From: an uncultured Treponema sp. | GTDB lineage: Bacteria; Spirochaetota; Spirochaetia; Treponematales; Treponemataceae | Length of the DNA stretch: 34,587 bases | Direction of reading: 5' to 3' | Assembly (NCBI GenBank): GCA_937902125.1 | Contig: CALDIB010000092.1 | Coordinates: 1-34,587 of the forward strand | In this document: piece by piece, positions 7,263 to 15,882 of the stretch | Layout: each line of letters begins with the position of its first letter | Position numbering within the stretch: position 1 is the stretch's first letter | Position numbers and translations under genes: made by a program | The notes under the pieces: model-generated | What the model was told of the DNA's origin: nothing | The model's input: only the letters and a program-made list of their open reading frames with translations | The model's database searches: none

Positions 7263-8469
7263 CAATTTGCTCTTTCAAAGCGCTTCAAAACTTTTGGAAG
7301 ACGACATTCTTTCTTCAAGGCTTCCTGGCGCGCTTTTGTTTTGCGGAAACGAATCAAGCGGCAAGCTTACCGCCGCGCTTGAAACCGCTAGAGTCCTTTC
7401 TTGCTCGGCCGCCCCGCGGGGAAAATGGACTTGCTCTTGTCCGTCGTGCCAAAAGCACAAGGCGCTTGTAAGCCCAAACCTTTTGCTTTTGGGCCCGCGG
7501 GATTGTTCTCTTGAAATTCAAGCCGCTTGCCGCGCCTTTTTAAATTCCCTTTCGTTGAACGACGGACATGTCAAAGCCACCAGATACCTTTTTTTGCGCG
7601 CGGTCCGCAAGTTGGAGAACCGTTTTAATCAAGCCTTGTGGCAAGACAGCGACAAGTTGAACAAAATCGCGCTTGTGACCGGCGAGCTTGACGAATGCAT
7701 GGAGGAACTTGACGTTGGACGGGAACTGCCTGAACTTAAGGCCGTCGAAGCCGCCGCGCAAAAAATTGTGGCCTTGTGTCAAAAACTTGAGGGCGACTTT
7801 TTATACGATTCGATTCCAATTTTGCAAATTAGAAATCTTTCCTCTTGGGCGCATATAGGCGCGGCGGCTGGAACAAAAGTCATTGTGATTGAAAAAGCCG
7901 AGAGAATGCTTGAGGGCGTCAGAAACGCGCTCTTAAAAATTTTGGAAGAGCCGCCGGCAAACACTTTGTTCATTTTGACGACTTCCCGAAGAAACGCCGT
8001 AATGCCAACGATTTTGTCCCGCCTAAGAAGTTATAATTTTTCCGCAAGAAGCCAGGAACAAGAAAAGGAAATCATCGAGCGCGTTTTTCACGACGGCGCG
8101 CTTCCGTCTGTCTCCGACGGCTCTTTGATTCAGCATTACCTTGAAGGATTTTTGCCGGTTCGGCCTGAGGCGATAGAAAGGCGGGCCTTTGATTTTTTTG
8201 ATCAAATCTTTGAGGGAAAAATTCCCGATGTGGCGGAACTTATAAAGAATTGCGGAAAATTTGAGCCCCGCCTTTTGTTCAGGCTTTTTTTGTCAGCCCT
8301 TGAAAAAAAAACGAGGGAATTGTTTTCAAGCGCGCAAGGCTGTCAAAGCGCCTTGAACCTTTCAAAGGCCTTGACCGATTGTCACATAAACGTTTCCACT
8401 TACAATCAAAGCATTCAAGGCGCGCTTGAGGATTTGCTGCGCGCCTTTGCAAGGGAGCGAAAGCGGTGA
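7255..8469 (+). CDS. holB: DNA polymerase III delta-prime / DnaX-like clamp-loader subunit
   Basis: This is a clamp-loader ATPase-fold protein of about 404 aa that helps place the sliding clamp on primed DNA. The start is read as GTG at 7255 (VFDNLLFQSASKLL), behind a GAGGTGGG Shine-Dalgarno that overlaps the cvpA end; ATG at 7213 would give a non-homologous extension. Residues about 22-40 contain a P-loop-like GNESSGKLTAALETA. A cysteine cluster follows (SC, TCSCPSC), like the zinc module of DnaX and HolB. ILEEPPANTLFILTTSRR and TILSRLR match the AAA+ sensor and SRC regions. The SRC cysteine is replaced by leucine (SRLR), which is more typical of delta-prime or non-catalytic subunits. An insert at about 95-165 is lineage specific. 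Confidence 0.82.
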   Translation: MFDNLLFQSASKLLEDDILSSRLPGALLFCGNESSGKLTAALETARVLSCSAAPRGKWTCSCPSCQKHKALVSPNLLLLGPRDCSLEIQAACRAFLNSLSLNDGHVKATRYLFLRAVRKLENRFNQALWQDSDKLNKIALVTGELDECMEELDVGRELPELKAVEAAAQKIVALCQKLEGDFLYDSIPILQIRNLSSWAHIGAAAGTKVIVIEKAERMLEGVRNALLKILEEPPANTLFILTTSRRNAVMPTILSRLRSYNFSARSQEQEKEIIERVFHDGALPSVSDGSLIQHYLEGFLPVRPEAIERRAFDFFDQIFEGKIPDVAELIKNCGKFEPRLLFRLFLSALEKKTRELFSSAQGCQSALNLSKALTDCHINVSTYNQSIQGALEDLLRAFARERKR

Positions 8470-9668
8470 CAAATTTTAACAAAAGCGTCGCGCAAAAACT
8501 TTCAAAACTTTCTGAGTCTCAGGCGCAAAAATTGTTTTTTTCAATAGCCTCCGAGCGCGACACCCTTTCTTCGATAATTGAATCCCTTTCGTTAGGCTTG
8601 ATAATTTTGAACAAAAATTTCAAGTTGCTTTTAATCAACAAGGCCGCCGAGCGCCTGATTCCTTTTAAGCTTAGGCCGTTGCCAAAAAACGATTCTTCAA
8701 ATTTATGGGATTTGGTTGGCGACAGCGAGATTTCGGCTTTTTTTAGAACTTGCTTTGACAAAAAAAAATCCAGCGCCGGAGAAGAATTTTCAGTTCAAAC
8801 CGGCGACGGCAGAATTCTTTTTATGCAAATAACTCTTTCGCCCCTGCTTAAGGACGGAGAGCTTGACGGTTCGATAATCTCCGTTAGGGACATCACCGAG
8901 CAACGGAACCAAGAGATTCTTTTGCACAGAATGGAAAGTTTGGCCGGCCTAACAAACTTGGCCGCCAGCGTTGCCCATGAAATAAAAAATCCCCTTGGCG
9001 CCATCAGCATTCACATTCAGCTTTTGCAAAAAGCCGTGAAAAAGGCGCGGGAAGGGGACGGCCTTTTGCCCCAAGAAAAATTTTTGGAAAAATACATTGA
9101 CGTGGTTAACGACGAAATTTCAAACTTGAACAAAATTGTGATGGACTTTTTGTTCGCCGTCCGCCCCATAAGCGCCAACTTGGAATTGCTCCAGCCAAAT
9201 CCCCTTTTAAAAAAGTTCGCGGAATTTTTCGCGCCGGAATTTGCCGGAAAGAATGTGGAAATAAAGCTTGATCTTTGCGACGATTCCACCCGCCTTTTGC
9301 TTGACCAAAAGCTTTTTAGGGAAGTTGTGGCCAATTTGGCGCAAAACGCGCTTTTTGCCATCAACGATAAATTTGGCGGAAAAGCCGGCGGCATTCTTGA
9401 GATTCATTCCGCAAAGAAAGACGACAAGTTTGTGATTTTGATAAAGGACAACGGCGGCGGCATGAGCGAAAAAACTTTGTCCCGAGTCTTTGAGCCTTAC
9501 TACACCACAAAGGCCAGCGGAACAGGACTGGGCCTGACGATGGTTTACAAAATCGTCAAGGAATTTTCCGGCGACATTCAAGTTGAGTCGCGGGAAGGCG
9601 AGGGCAGCGCCTTTATAATAACTCTTCCTGTTCCGCAAACAGACAAGCGCCTTTTGGAGGCAAAATGA
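8466..9668 (+). CDS. Cytoplasmic PAS sensor histidine kinase, NtrB/AtoS type
   Basis: This 400-aa protein autophosphorylates a histidine and passes phosphate to the next gene's regulator. Residues about 30-150 form a PAS domain (IIESLSLGLIILNKNFKLLLINKAAERLI). The H box is ASVAHEIKNPLGAIS with the histidine near residue 171. The catalytic domain has an N box (ANLAQNALFAI), G1 DNGGGM and G2 GTGLGL. No membrane helix is present, so the signal should be intracellular. The start is GTG, overlapping the holB stop by 4 bp (GTGA) behind an AGGGAG Shine-Dalgarno. It pairs with the downstream sigma-54 activator, as in the T. pallidum AtoS/AtoC pair. Confidence 0.93.
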   Translation: MTNFNKSVAQKLSKLSESQAQKLFFSIASERDTLSSIIESLSLGLIILNKNFKLLLINKAAERLIPFKLRPLPKNDSSNLWDLVGDSEISAFFRTCFDKKKSSAGEEFSVQTGDGRILFMQITLSPLLKDGELDGSIISVRDITEQRNQEILLHRMESLAGLTNLAASVAHEIKNPLGAISIHIQLLQKAVKKAREGDGLLPQEKFLEKYIDVVNDEISNLNKIVMDFLFAVRPISANLELLQPNPLLKKFAEFFAPEFAGKNVEIKLDLCDDSTRLLLDQKLFREVVANLAQNALFAINDKFGGKAGGILEIHSAKKDDKFVILIKDNGGGMSEKTLSRVFEPYYTTKASGTGLGLTMVYKIVKEFSGDIQVESREGEGSAFIITLPVPQTDKRLLEAK

Positions 9669-11020
9669 AATTCACGATTCTTGTAATTGACGACGAAAAA
9701 AACATTCGCGAAGGCTTGGGCGCCGCCTTTGAGCTTGAAGGCTACGAAACCCGCTTGGCTTCAAACGGACAAGAGGGCCTTGACCAAATTGCCAAGGGCG
9801 ACATTGACTTGGTTGTAACCGACTTGCGCATGGACGGAATTTCCGGCGAGGAAGTTTTGCGCCGCGTCACCACCCAAAATCCAGGCATTCCCGTAATTGT
9901 TCTTACCGGACACGGAAGCATTGACGCGGCGGTTGACGCCATGAGAAACGGCGCTTACGACTTTTTGACCAAGCCCTTGAATCTTGACCAGCTTTTGCTT
10001 ATTGTCCAGCGCGCCTTGCAAGGCCGCGAGCTTTCCCTTCAGCACAAGGAGTTGAAAGACAGGGTTGGACAGTCCAAGGCGCTTGAAAATATGATTGGAA
10101 AAAGCGCCTCAATGCAAAAAATCGCGGAGCTTATAAAGAAAGTGGCGCCTTCAAAGGCCACTGTCTTGATTACCGGCGAAAGCGGCGTGGGAAAGGAAGT
10201 TGTGGCCGACGCGATTCACGCCTTGTCGCCCAGAAAAGACCATGAATGCGTCAAAGCCCACTGCGCGGCTTTGAGCGAAAGCCTTTTGGAGTCTGAACTT
10301 TTTGGCCACGAAAAGGGCGCCTACACTGGAGCCGACCAAATGGTCAAGGGCCGCTTTGAGTTGGCCCACAATTCCACAATATTCTTGGACGAAATTGGCG
10401 AAATAAACCAAGCCACTCAAGTTAAGCTTTTGCGGGTTTTGCAGGAAAAAAAGTTTGAGCGGGTTGGAGGAAGCAAGACCATAGAAGTTGACGCAAGGGT
10501 GATTGCCGCCACCAATCGCAATTTGGAAGAATTGGTCAAGGAAGGAAAATTCCGGGAAGACCTTTTTTACCGCCTGAACGTAGTCCGCATTGAAGTTCCG
10601 CCTTTAAGGGAGCGAAAGGACGACATTCCCCTTTTGATAGCCCATTTTTTAAAAGAGTTTGAAGGGGAGGCCAAGGACTTGGGAAAAACAATTTCCGGCG
10701 TTGACAGCCGCGCCCGAAGCGCCCTTTACAAATACGATTGGCCGGGAAACATTCGCGAGCTGCGAAACTGCGTTGAAAGCGCCGTGGTCATGTGCTCTGG
10801 AAACGAAATAACTTTGGACGACCTTCCGCCCACAATAAGAGGGGCGGGCGCGGCGGAAAGCATTGTGATTCCCGCCGGAGCCACCCTTGAGGAGGCCGAA
10901 AAAATCGTCATTGAGCAGACTCTGGCCGCCAACAAGGGGAACAAAAGCAAAACGGCCGAAGCGTTGGGCATCGGCCGCAAGACTTTGCAAAGAAAATTGG
11001 GCGAGTCCGAGGAAGCTTAG
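9665..11020 (+). CDS. Sigma-54-dependent response regulator, NtrC/AtoC type
   Basis: This is a 451-aa three-domain transcription activator. The receiver domain has the acidic pair DDE at 9-11, the phosphoacceptor D53 and K103. The AAA+ domain has Walker A GESGVGKE (171-178), the sigma-54 contact loop as GAYTGA (218-223) in place of the more common GAFTGA, and Walker B FLDEIGE. The C terminus (about 415-448) is a Fis-type helix-turn-helix (NKGNKSKTAEALGIGRKTLQRKL). It overlaps the kinase gene as ATGA, with GGAGG upstream. The target genes are unknown. Placement in a peptidoglycan operon suggests envelope-related control, but that is inference. Confidence 0.95.
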   Translation: MKFTILVIDDEKNIREGLGAAFELEGYETRLASNGQEGLDQIAKGDIDLVVTDLRMDGISGEEVLRRVTTQNPGIPVIVLTGHGSIDAAVDAMRNGAYDFLTKPLNLDQLLLIVQRALQGRELSLQHKELKDRVGQSKALENMIGKSASMQKIAELIKKVAPSKATVLITGESGVGKEVVADAIHALSPRKDHECVKAHCAALSESLLESELFGHEKGAYTGADQMVKGRFELAHNSTIFLDEIGEINQATQVKLLRVLQEKKFERVGGSKTIEVDARVIAATNRNLEELVKEGKFREDLFYRLNVVRIEVPPLRERKDDIPLLIAHFLKEFEGEAKDLGKTISGVDSRARSALYKYDWPGNIRELRNCVESAVVMCSGNEITLDDLPPTIRGAGAAESIVIPAGATLEEAEKIVIEQTLAANKGNKSKTAEALGIGRKTLQRKLGESEEA

Positions 11021-11027
11021 ACTTTTC

Positions 11028-11057
11028 TTGACCAAAGGCGCCTTATTCCATTATAAT
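11028..11057 (+). promoter_or_regulatory. Leaderless-type promoter of tatT
   Basis: TTGACC (11028-11033) and a consensus TATAAT (11052-11057) are 18 bp apart. Seven bases separate the -10 from the ATG at 11065. It lies in the short gap after the sigma-54 activator gene. Confidence 0.78.
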
Positions 11058-11064
11058 AGAAGAT

Positions 11065-12033
11065 ATGAAAAAGTTTTTAAAAGCCGTTTTTGCCGCGCTT
11101 TTGGCCATGTCGCTTTTTTCCTGCAAGTCCATGATTGCGAACAAGTTGGGCGACGCGGCCTCCGGTTCGGACAAAAAGGGAGCCGCCATTCCCAAAAAAG
11201 CGGATTCTCCCGACATGATGATGGCCTTTATGGGCGAAAAAGACCCGCAAATCATTGCGGAAGTTCTTCCCGTAATCGTAAAAATGTATGAGATTTTGGC
11301 GCTTCAAAACCCAAGTCACCAAGGCCTCCAAATAATGGCCGGCCAGCTGAACGTAATGTACGGAAATTTGTGCGTTCAAACCCCCGCCGAAAGCCTTCCT
11401 GTGGCCGAATTGGAAAAGCAAGTTTCGGAATTCAACCGCGCAAAATACCACTATCTAAAGGGCCGCCAATACATTCTTGACGTCTTTGAAAGCCGCTGGC
11501 CGGGCTTTGAAAAGGCCTTTTTGTCCAGCGATGAGGAAGCCGTAAAGGAAGCCGTTTCCCATTTGACAAAGGACGACGTGAACGCGGCTTATTGGGCGGG
11601 AGGAGCCAGCCTTATCGCTTGGTCCCTTGACCCCTTGGACGTTGACGCGCTTTCTTCAATACAAGGGCCTGTCGCCCTTCTTGAAAAGGCCGTCAGCCTT
11701 GACCCCAATTATTCAAACGGCGCCATTTGGGACGCCCTTTGCCAGTTCTACACCGCCGCGCCGGTTGACTTTGGCGGCGACTACGAGCGGGGCTTGGAAT
11801 GCTACGAAAAGGCGCTCAAGGCTTCAGGCGGAAAGGCGCCCGGCATTTACATCACTTACGCTCAAAGCGTTTGCAAGCCTTCCGGCGACAGGGACGGCTT
11901 TATAGAAAATTTGAACAAGGCCCTTGCCATAAATCCTGACGACGATCCTAAAAATCGCCTTATGTGCGTCTTGAACCAGCAAAAGGCCCAATGCCTTTTG
12001 GACCATGTTGACGATTACTTTGTCGTTTGGTAA
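11065..12033 (+). CDS. tatT: TatT-type TPR lipoprotein of a TRAP transporter
   Basis: This is a 322-aa periplasm-facing lipoprotein. The signal MKKFLKAVFAALLAMSLFSC ends in a lipobox. Helical TPR-like repeats follow, for example ALLEKAVSLDPNYSNGAIWDAL and GLECYEKALKASGGKAPGIYITYAQ. In T. pallidum the homologous lipoprotein Tp0956 (TatT) trimerises and binds the solute-binding protein Tp0957. The same gene order here (lipoprotein, binding protein, permease) supports the assignment. The mature N terminus is linker-like (GSDKKGAAIPKKADSP). It is transcribed from its own leaderless promoter. A short inverted repeat overlaps its stop codon. Confidence 0.9.
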   Translation: MKKFLKAVFAALLAMSLFSCKSMIANKLGDAASGSDKKGAAIPKKADSPDMMMAFMGEKDPQIIAEVLPVIVKMYEILALQNPSHQGLQIMAGQLNVMYGNLCVQTPAESLPVAELEKQVSEFNRAKYHYLKGRQYILDVFESRWPGFEKAFLSSDEEAVKEAVSHLTKDDVNAAYWAGGASLIAWSLDPLDVDALSSIQGPVALLEKAVSLDPNYSNGAIWDALCQFYTAAPVDFGGDYERGLECYEKALKASGGKAPGIYITYAQSVCKPSGDRDGFIENLNKALAINPDDDPKNRLMCVLNQQKAQCLLDHVDDYFVVW

Positions 12034-12036
12034 AAT
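12008..12036 (+). promoter_or_regulatory. Internal promoter candidate for tatP-dctQM
   Basis: TTGACG (12008-12013), inside the 3' end of tatT, and TAAAAT (12031-12036) are 17 bp apart. The predicted start near 12043 would give a leader of about 45 nt carrying the GTGGAG Shine-Dalgarno of tatP. Confidence 0.5.
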
Positions 12037-12052
12037 AATTTGTTACTAAACG
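12024..12052. promoter_or_regulatory. Inverted repeat overlapping the tatP promoter
   Basis: CGTTTGGTAA and TTACTAAACG are 10-bp arms with one mismatch and a 9-bp centre. They cover the -10 box and the predicted start of the internal promoter. It could be an operator or, in RNA, a small hairpin at the end of tatT; there is no T run, so a terminator is unlikely. Confidence 0.45.
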
Positions 12053-12087
12053 CAAAAGAATAAGTTTTTAATGTGGAGAATTTTGCC

Positions 12088-13122
12088 ATGAAAAATTTTA
12101 AGAAAATCGCAGCGGCCGCGGTTTTGGCCGCCCTTGCGGGAGCCGCTTCCGCCAAAACAATCATCAAAGTGGCTTCCGTGGCTCCGGCCCGCTCCTCTTG
12201 GGACGTTGACCAGAGAACTATTTCCGCCGACTGGGCCAGAATCACCGGCGGGGAAGTGGAGCTTCAGTTTATGAACTCAGATTCCATGGGCGGCGAAGGC
12301 GGAGTTATTAAAAAGCTCAATTCTGTCCGCCCGGGACAAAAGCCTCCCATTGGCGGCGCGGTTTTCACTTCTTTGGGAATCGATTCCTTCAGCCCTGAAA
12401 GCCATATTATGACCTTGTGCGTTCCCCTTATGTTCAAAAACCAAGAGGAAGTCAACGCGGTTTTGGACCAGTTCATTCCTGAAATGCAAAGGCCCCTTGA
12501 AGCCAAGGGCTACAAGGTTTTGGGCTTCTTCAACATCGGCTGGTGCTACTTCTTTACAAAGAGTCCCGCCAGAACTCCCGCCGACCTAAGAAAGCAGCGC
12601 CTTACTGTGGGCGGAAACACTTCGCCCATGCTGGCCAACGCATTTAAAGCCGCCGGCTACCTTACCATGGACGTTCCCGCCGACAAGCTTTTGCAAAGCA
12701 TGAAGACTCCCGGCGGAGTGGAAGGCGTTTTCACGATTCCCATGTACGGATACGCCGCCCAGTATTACAAGACCCTCACCAACATTCTTAACATTCCCCT
12801 TTGCCCTGTAATGGTGACGTTTGTAATTTCCAAAGCCGAATGGGACGCCATTCCCGACAAGTTCAAGCCGGAGCTTTTGGAAAGCATAAAAAAGGCTGAA
12901 AGAAAATTTATCGTGGCCCAGCAAAAGAACGACCTTGAATATATGAAAAGGTGCGAAAGCGGCGGCGCTTCGGTTCTTAACCTTACCCCTGACGAGCAAA
13001 AGGTTTGGAACGACGAGTTTGCCGACAAGGCCCGCTATATGTATGATCCAAAAACTCCTGTGGCCGACAAGGATTTGTATGAGCGCATTACGGCCTTCCT
13101 TAAAAAGTTTAGAGGTGAGTGA
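12088..13122 (+). CDS. tatP: TRAP transporter solute-binding protein (DctP family)
   Basis: This 344-aa periplasmic binding protein delivers a ligand, usually an organic acid, to the DctQM permease. The start is the ATG at 12088, 9 nt after GTGGAG and immediately before a signal peptide (MKNFKKIAAAAVLAALAGAASA, likely cut before KT); upstream GTG starts were rejected. DctP-family blocks include TIIKVASVAPARSSWD, the LCVPLMFKNQEEV segment, LGFFNIGWCYFFTKSP and the DLRKQRLTVGG region. The usual carboxylate-binding arginine is not clearly in place. Like T. pallidum Tp0957 it may therefore bind a hydrophobic or unusual ligand, which is inference. Confidence 0.92.
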   Translation: MKNFKKIAAAAVLAALAGAASAKTIIKVASVAPARSSWDVDQRTISADWARITGGEVELQFMNSDSMGGEGGVIKKLNSVRPGQKPPIGGAVFTSLGIDSFSPESHIMTLCVPLMFKNQEEVNAVLDQFIPEMQRPLEAKGYKVLGFFNIGWCYFFTKSPARTPADLRKQRLTVGGNTSPMLANAFKAAGYLTMDVPADKLLQSMKTPGGVEGVFTIPMYGYAAQYYKTLTNILNIPLCPVMVTFVISKAEWDAIPDKFKPELLESIKKAERKFIVAQQKNDLEYMKRCESGGASVLNLTPDEQKVWNDEFADKARYMYDPKTPVADKDLYERITAFLKKFRGE

Positions 13123-14990
13123 TTTTGCTAAAAAAAATAGAAGACATTTTTGCCGTGGCGCTTGTGGCTCTTTTGAGCGTTACGGCCCTTGTGATAAAAA
13201 TCATGCAGGACAACTTGCATTTGCAGGTTATGAACGCCGACATAATAATCGTGAACATAGCCTTTGTCTTTGCGTGCGTGGCTGGCCTTGTGACTTGGCG
13301 GGAAAACAGGGCCTTGTGCCTTGCGAATGTCACTGAAAAAGTTCCGTCAAAGGCAAAGGCCGTTCTAAAGGCAGCCTCTTCCTTTGCCACGGCGCTTATA
13401 ATAACCCAGCTTTTTTTGGCGGCCCTTTTGCAAGTCGCCAATCCCGACCAGTTCACCAACAAAGTTTTCATGTTGCCTGAAAAATTCTATTACGCCTTTT
13501 ATCCCCTTTGCTTTTTGATGATTCTCATATTGCTCTTTCAAAGGGCTGAAAACAAAGTGGCTTTTTGGGCGACGTTGTCGGGAACTGTTGTTGGACTTCT
13601 TACATCCATGAGCGCCGTCACCGGAATCATTTGGTTTTTGACCGGCAACTCCGACTTGCCCGCGCTTTACGCCTTGTCAGACGCTTGGAACGCCTTTTGT
13701 TCCAAGACGGTCTTGCTTTGGGTCTTGGCCTTGATTTTGCTGGCCTTTTCGGGAGTTCCCCTTTTTGTCGCCATCAGCGGAATCACTTACGTGATTTTTT
13801 CCGCGGCCGGCGGATACATCGACGTTCTTCCAATCGAAGCCTACTCAAAGCTTGCGGACAAGTCGATTGCGGCCATTCCTTTGTTTACAATCGCCGGCTA
13901 TGTTTTGGCGCAGGGCTCGGCGGGAAAGCGCTTTGTTGAATTGTTCCGCGCCCTTTTTGGCTGGTTCAGGGGCGGAGCCGTTGTGGCCGCCGTTTTAGTC
14001 TTGACCTTTTTTTCAACGTTCACAGGCGTTTCAGGCGTTACCATTTTGGCGCTCGGCTCCTTGCTTGCCGTAATCTTGACTGGAAGCGGCTACGAAAAGG
14101 ACCGCGCCGAAAGCCTCATCACTTCTTCAGGCGCCGTGGGCCTTTTGTTTCCGCCCAGCGTGGCGATCATTATGTACGCTTCCTCAAACTACACTGTAAT
14201 CACTCAGTTTGCTCCGGGCTTTGACGTCATTTCGCTTTTTAAGGCGGCCTTGATTCCAGGCGCGATTATGGCGCTTTCAATGATTGCTCTTGGAATTTTC
14301 TTTGACAACAACAAGTCGCGACCTGCGTTTTCATTAAGACAAATTGGCCGGGCCTTCGCTTCTTGCGTTCCCGAATTGCTTTTGCCGGTTTTGATTTGCG
14401 TGACATACTTCACGGGATTTTTCAACTTGTTCCAAGTGGCCTCGTTTGCGGTCATTTACGCCGTGGCGCTTGTGTTTTTGTTCCGACGCGACTTTGACTT
14501 GAGAAAGTCCGCCAGAGTTGTGGCTGACAGCGTTCCTGTTTCTGGAGGAATTTTGTTCATTATCGCCGCCGCCGCCGCCTTAAGCTATTGGATGCAAGAC
14601 GCAAACATTCCCGAAAATGTCACCGCCTTCATCACGACTTACATCAAGAACAAATACCTCTTTTTGCTTTTGATGAATCTCGCGCTTTTGCTTGTGGGCT
14701 GCTTGATGGACATTTATTCGGCGATTCTGCTTGTTTCGCCCCTCTTCCTTTTTAGCGCCGCGTCTTTTGGAGTTCCTGTCGTTCAGGCGGGCGTGATTTT
14801 CATTATGAACTTGAGCATAGGTTTTTTGACTCCGCCTGTGGGAATGGACTTGTTCATTTCGTCATACACATTCAAAAAACCGGTGGGACAAGTCATTAAG
14901 GGAGTGCTTCCCTTCTTGCTCGTCCAGCTTGTTGTTTTAATTTTAATAACTTACGTTCCCCAACTTACAACGTGTCTAATCGCGGAATGA
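13119..14990 (+). CDS. TRAP transporter permease, fused DctQ-DctM
   Basis: This 623-aa inner-membrane protein unites both permease subunits. Residues 1-190 form a DctQ-like four-helix part (KIEDIFAVALVALLSVTALVIKIMQ onward). The rest is a DctM/DedA-type large subunit with about 12 helices and family motifs such as PLFTIAGYVLAQGS, FFSTFTGVSGVTILALGSLL, GAVGLLFPPSVAIIMYA and MNLSIGFLTPPVGMDLF. Transport should be sodium driven, as is usual for TRAP systems. The start is GTG at 13119 overlapping the tatP stop (GTGA), or TTG at 13125, which is better spaced from AGAGG. Its stop overlaps the next gene as ATGA. Confidence 0.92.
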   Translation: MILLKKIEDIFAVALVALLSVTALVIKIMQDNLHLQVMNADIIIVNIAFVFACVAGLVTWRENRALCLANVTEKVPSKAKAVLKAASSFATALIITQLFLAALLQVANPDQFTNKVFMLPEKFYYAFYPLCFLMILILLFQRAENKVAFWATLSGTVVGLLTSMSAVTGIIWFLTGNSDLPALYALSDAWNAFCSKTVLLWVLALILLAFSGVPLFVAISGITYVIFSAAGGYIDVLPIEAYSKLADKSIAAIPLFTIAGYVLAQGSAGKRFVELFRALFGWFRGGAVVAAVLVLTFFSTFTGVSGVTILALGSLLAVILTGSGYEKDRAESLITSSGAVGLLFPPSVAIIMYASSNYTVITQFAPGFDVISLFKAALIPGAIMALSMIALGIFFDNNKSRPAFSLRQIGRAFASCVPELLLPVLICVTYFTGFFNLFQVASFAVIYAVALVFLFRRDFDLRKSARVVADSVPVSGGILFIIAAAAALSYWMQDANIPENVTAFITTYIKNKYLFLLLMNLALLLVGCLMDIYSAILLVSPLFLFSAASFGVPVVQAGVIFIMNLSIGFLTPPVGMDLFISSYTFKKPVGQVIKGVLPFLLVQLVVLILITYVPQLTTCLIAE

Positions 14991-15841
14991 AATCCAAAGG
15001 CGAGGCCTCGGCCTTGCGCGGCGGCGAAGGCTTTGAAAAATACTATTCGGCCATTTACGGCCAACGATGGCCGGGCCTAAAAAAAGCGCTGGAAGCCCAA
15101 GGCAGCCCCTTGCCTTGGACAGCCTTTGATGGAGGGCCGTCATACTACCTTGACGCGGCCAGCGTCTTGGCCTCCCTTTCTCTTCCTTTGCAAGGCGCCA
15201 AAAACATTTTGGACATGTGCGCCGCTCCCGGCGGAAAAAGTTTGTGCTTGGCTTCCCTTATGGACAAGGACGGGGCTTTAAGGTGCAACGAATTGTCCTT
15301 TGAGCGCTACAAGCGCTTGGAGCGGGTCGCGCAGGAGCATTTGCCGCCGGACGTCCAAGAGCGGGTCCGTCTTTCTTGTTCCGACGCGGCCCTGCTTTGC
15401 AAAAAGGAAGAAGCCGTCTACGACGCCATTTTGCTTGACGCGCCTTGCTCTTCCGAGCGCCATGTTTTGAACGACCCAAAATATTTGGCCGAATGGTCTC
15501 CTTCCCGGATAAAAAGCCTTTCCATGCGGCAATGGGCGCTTTTGTCCAGCGCCTACAGGCTTTTAAAAAGCGGCGGCTTTTTGCTTTATTCAACTTGCGC
15601 GATGAACAAAAGCGAAAACTCCGACCTGTGCGGCCGCCTATTAAAAAAGTTTTCGGACGCGAGGGCTCTTGGCCTTGAAGAAGTCAGGGCAGTTCAGGAC
15701 GCTTCCAAAAAGCGGGCGGCGGCGTTTTTTGACGTTGCCATGATTCCAAATTTTGAGGAAGAAGACTTGGGCTTTTCGATTTTGCCTGACGCGCAGGGCG
15801 GGGCGGGGCCGATTTATTTTTGTCTTTTTAAAAAGAATTAG
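14987..15841 (+). CDS. RNA cytosine-C5 methyltransferase, RsmB/NSUN family
   Basis: This is a 284-aa S-adenosylmethionine-dependent enzyme predicted to methylate cytosine in rRNA or tRNA. The SAM site is ILDMCAAPGGKSLCLA, motif IV is LLDAPCSSERHVL with the conserved PC, and motif VI is LLYSTCAMNKSEN with the catalytic TC cysteine. Both cysteines of the two-cysteine mechanism are present. The short N terminus and the ERH after the PC motif resemble NSUN3/NSUN4-type proteins more than full-length RsmB. The ATG at 14987 overlaps the dctQM stop as ATGA; an upstream GTG at 14972 is less likely. Functionally it looks unrelated to the transporter and is probably a rider on the operon. Confidence 0.88.
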   Translation: MKSKGEASALRGGEGFEKYYSAIYGQRWPGLKKALEAQGSPLPWTAFDGGPSYYLDAASVLASLSLPLQGAKNILDMCAAPGGKSLCLASLMDKDGALRCNELSFERYKRLERVAQEHLPPDVQERVRLSCSDAALLCKKEEAVYDAILLDAPCSSERHVLNDPKYLAEWSPSRIKSLSMRQWALLSSAYRLLKSGGFLLYSTCAMNKSENSDLCGRLLKKFSDARALGLEEVRAVQDASKKRAAAFFDVAMIPNFEEEDLGFSILPDAQGGAGPIYFCLFKKN

Positions 15842-15845
15842 GCTA

Positions 15846-15874
15846 TTGCGTAAATAATCGCATTGCATTATAAT
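15846..15874 (+). promoter_or_regulatory. Leaderless-type promoter of the HD-GYP gene
   Basis: TTGCGT (15846-15851) and a consensus TATAAT (15869-15874) are 17 bp apart. Eight bases separate the -10 from the ATG at 15883. There is no Shine-Dalgarno sequence. Confidence 0.75.
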
Positions 15875-15882
15875 GCTTGTGA

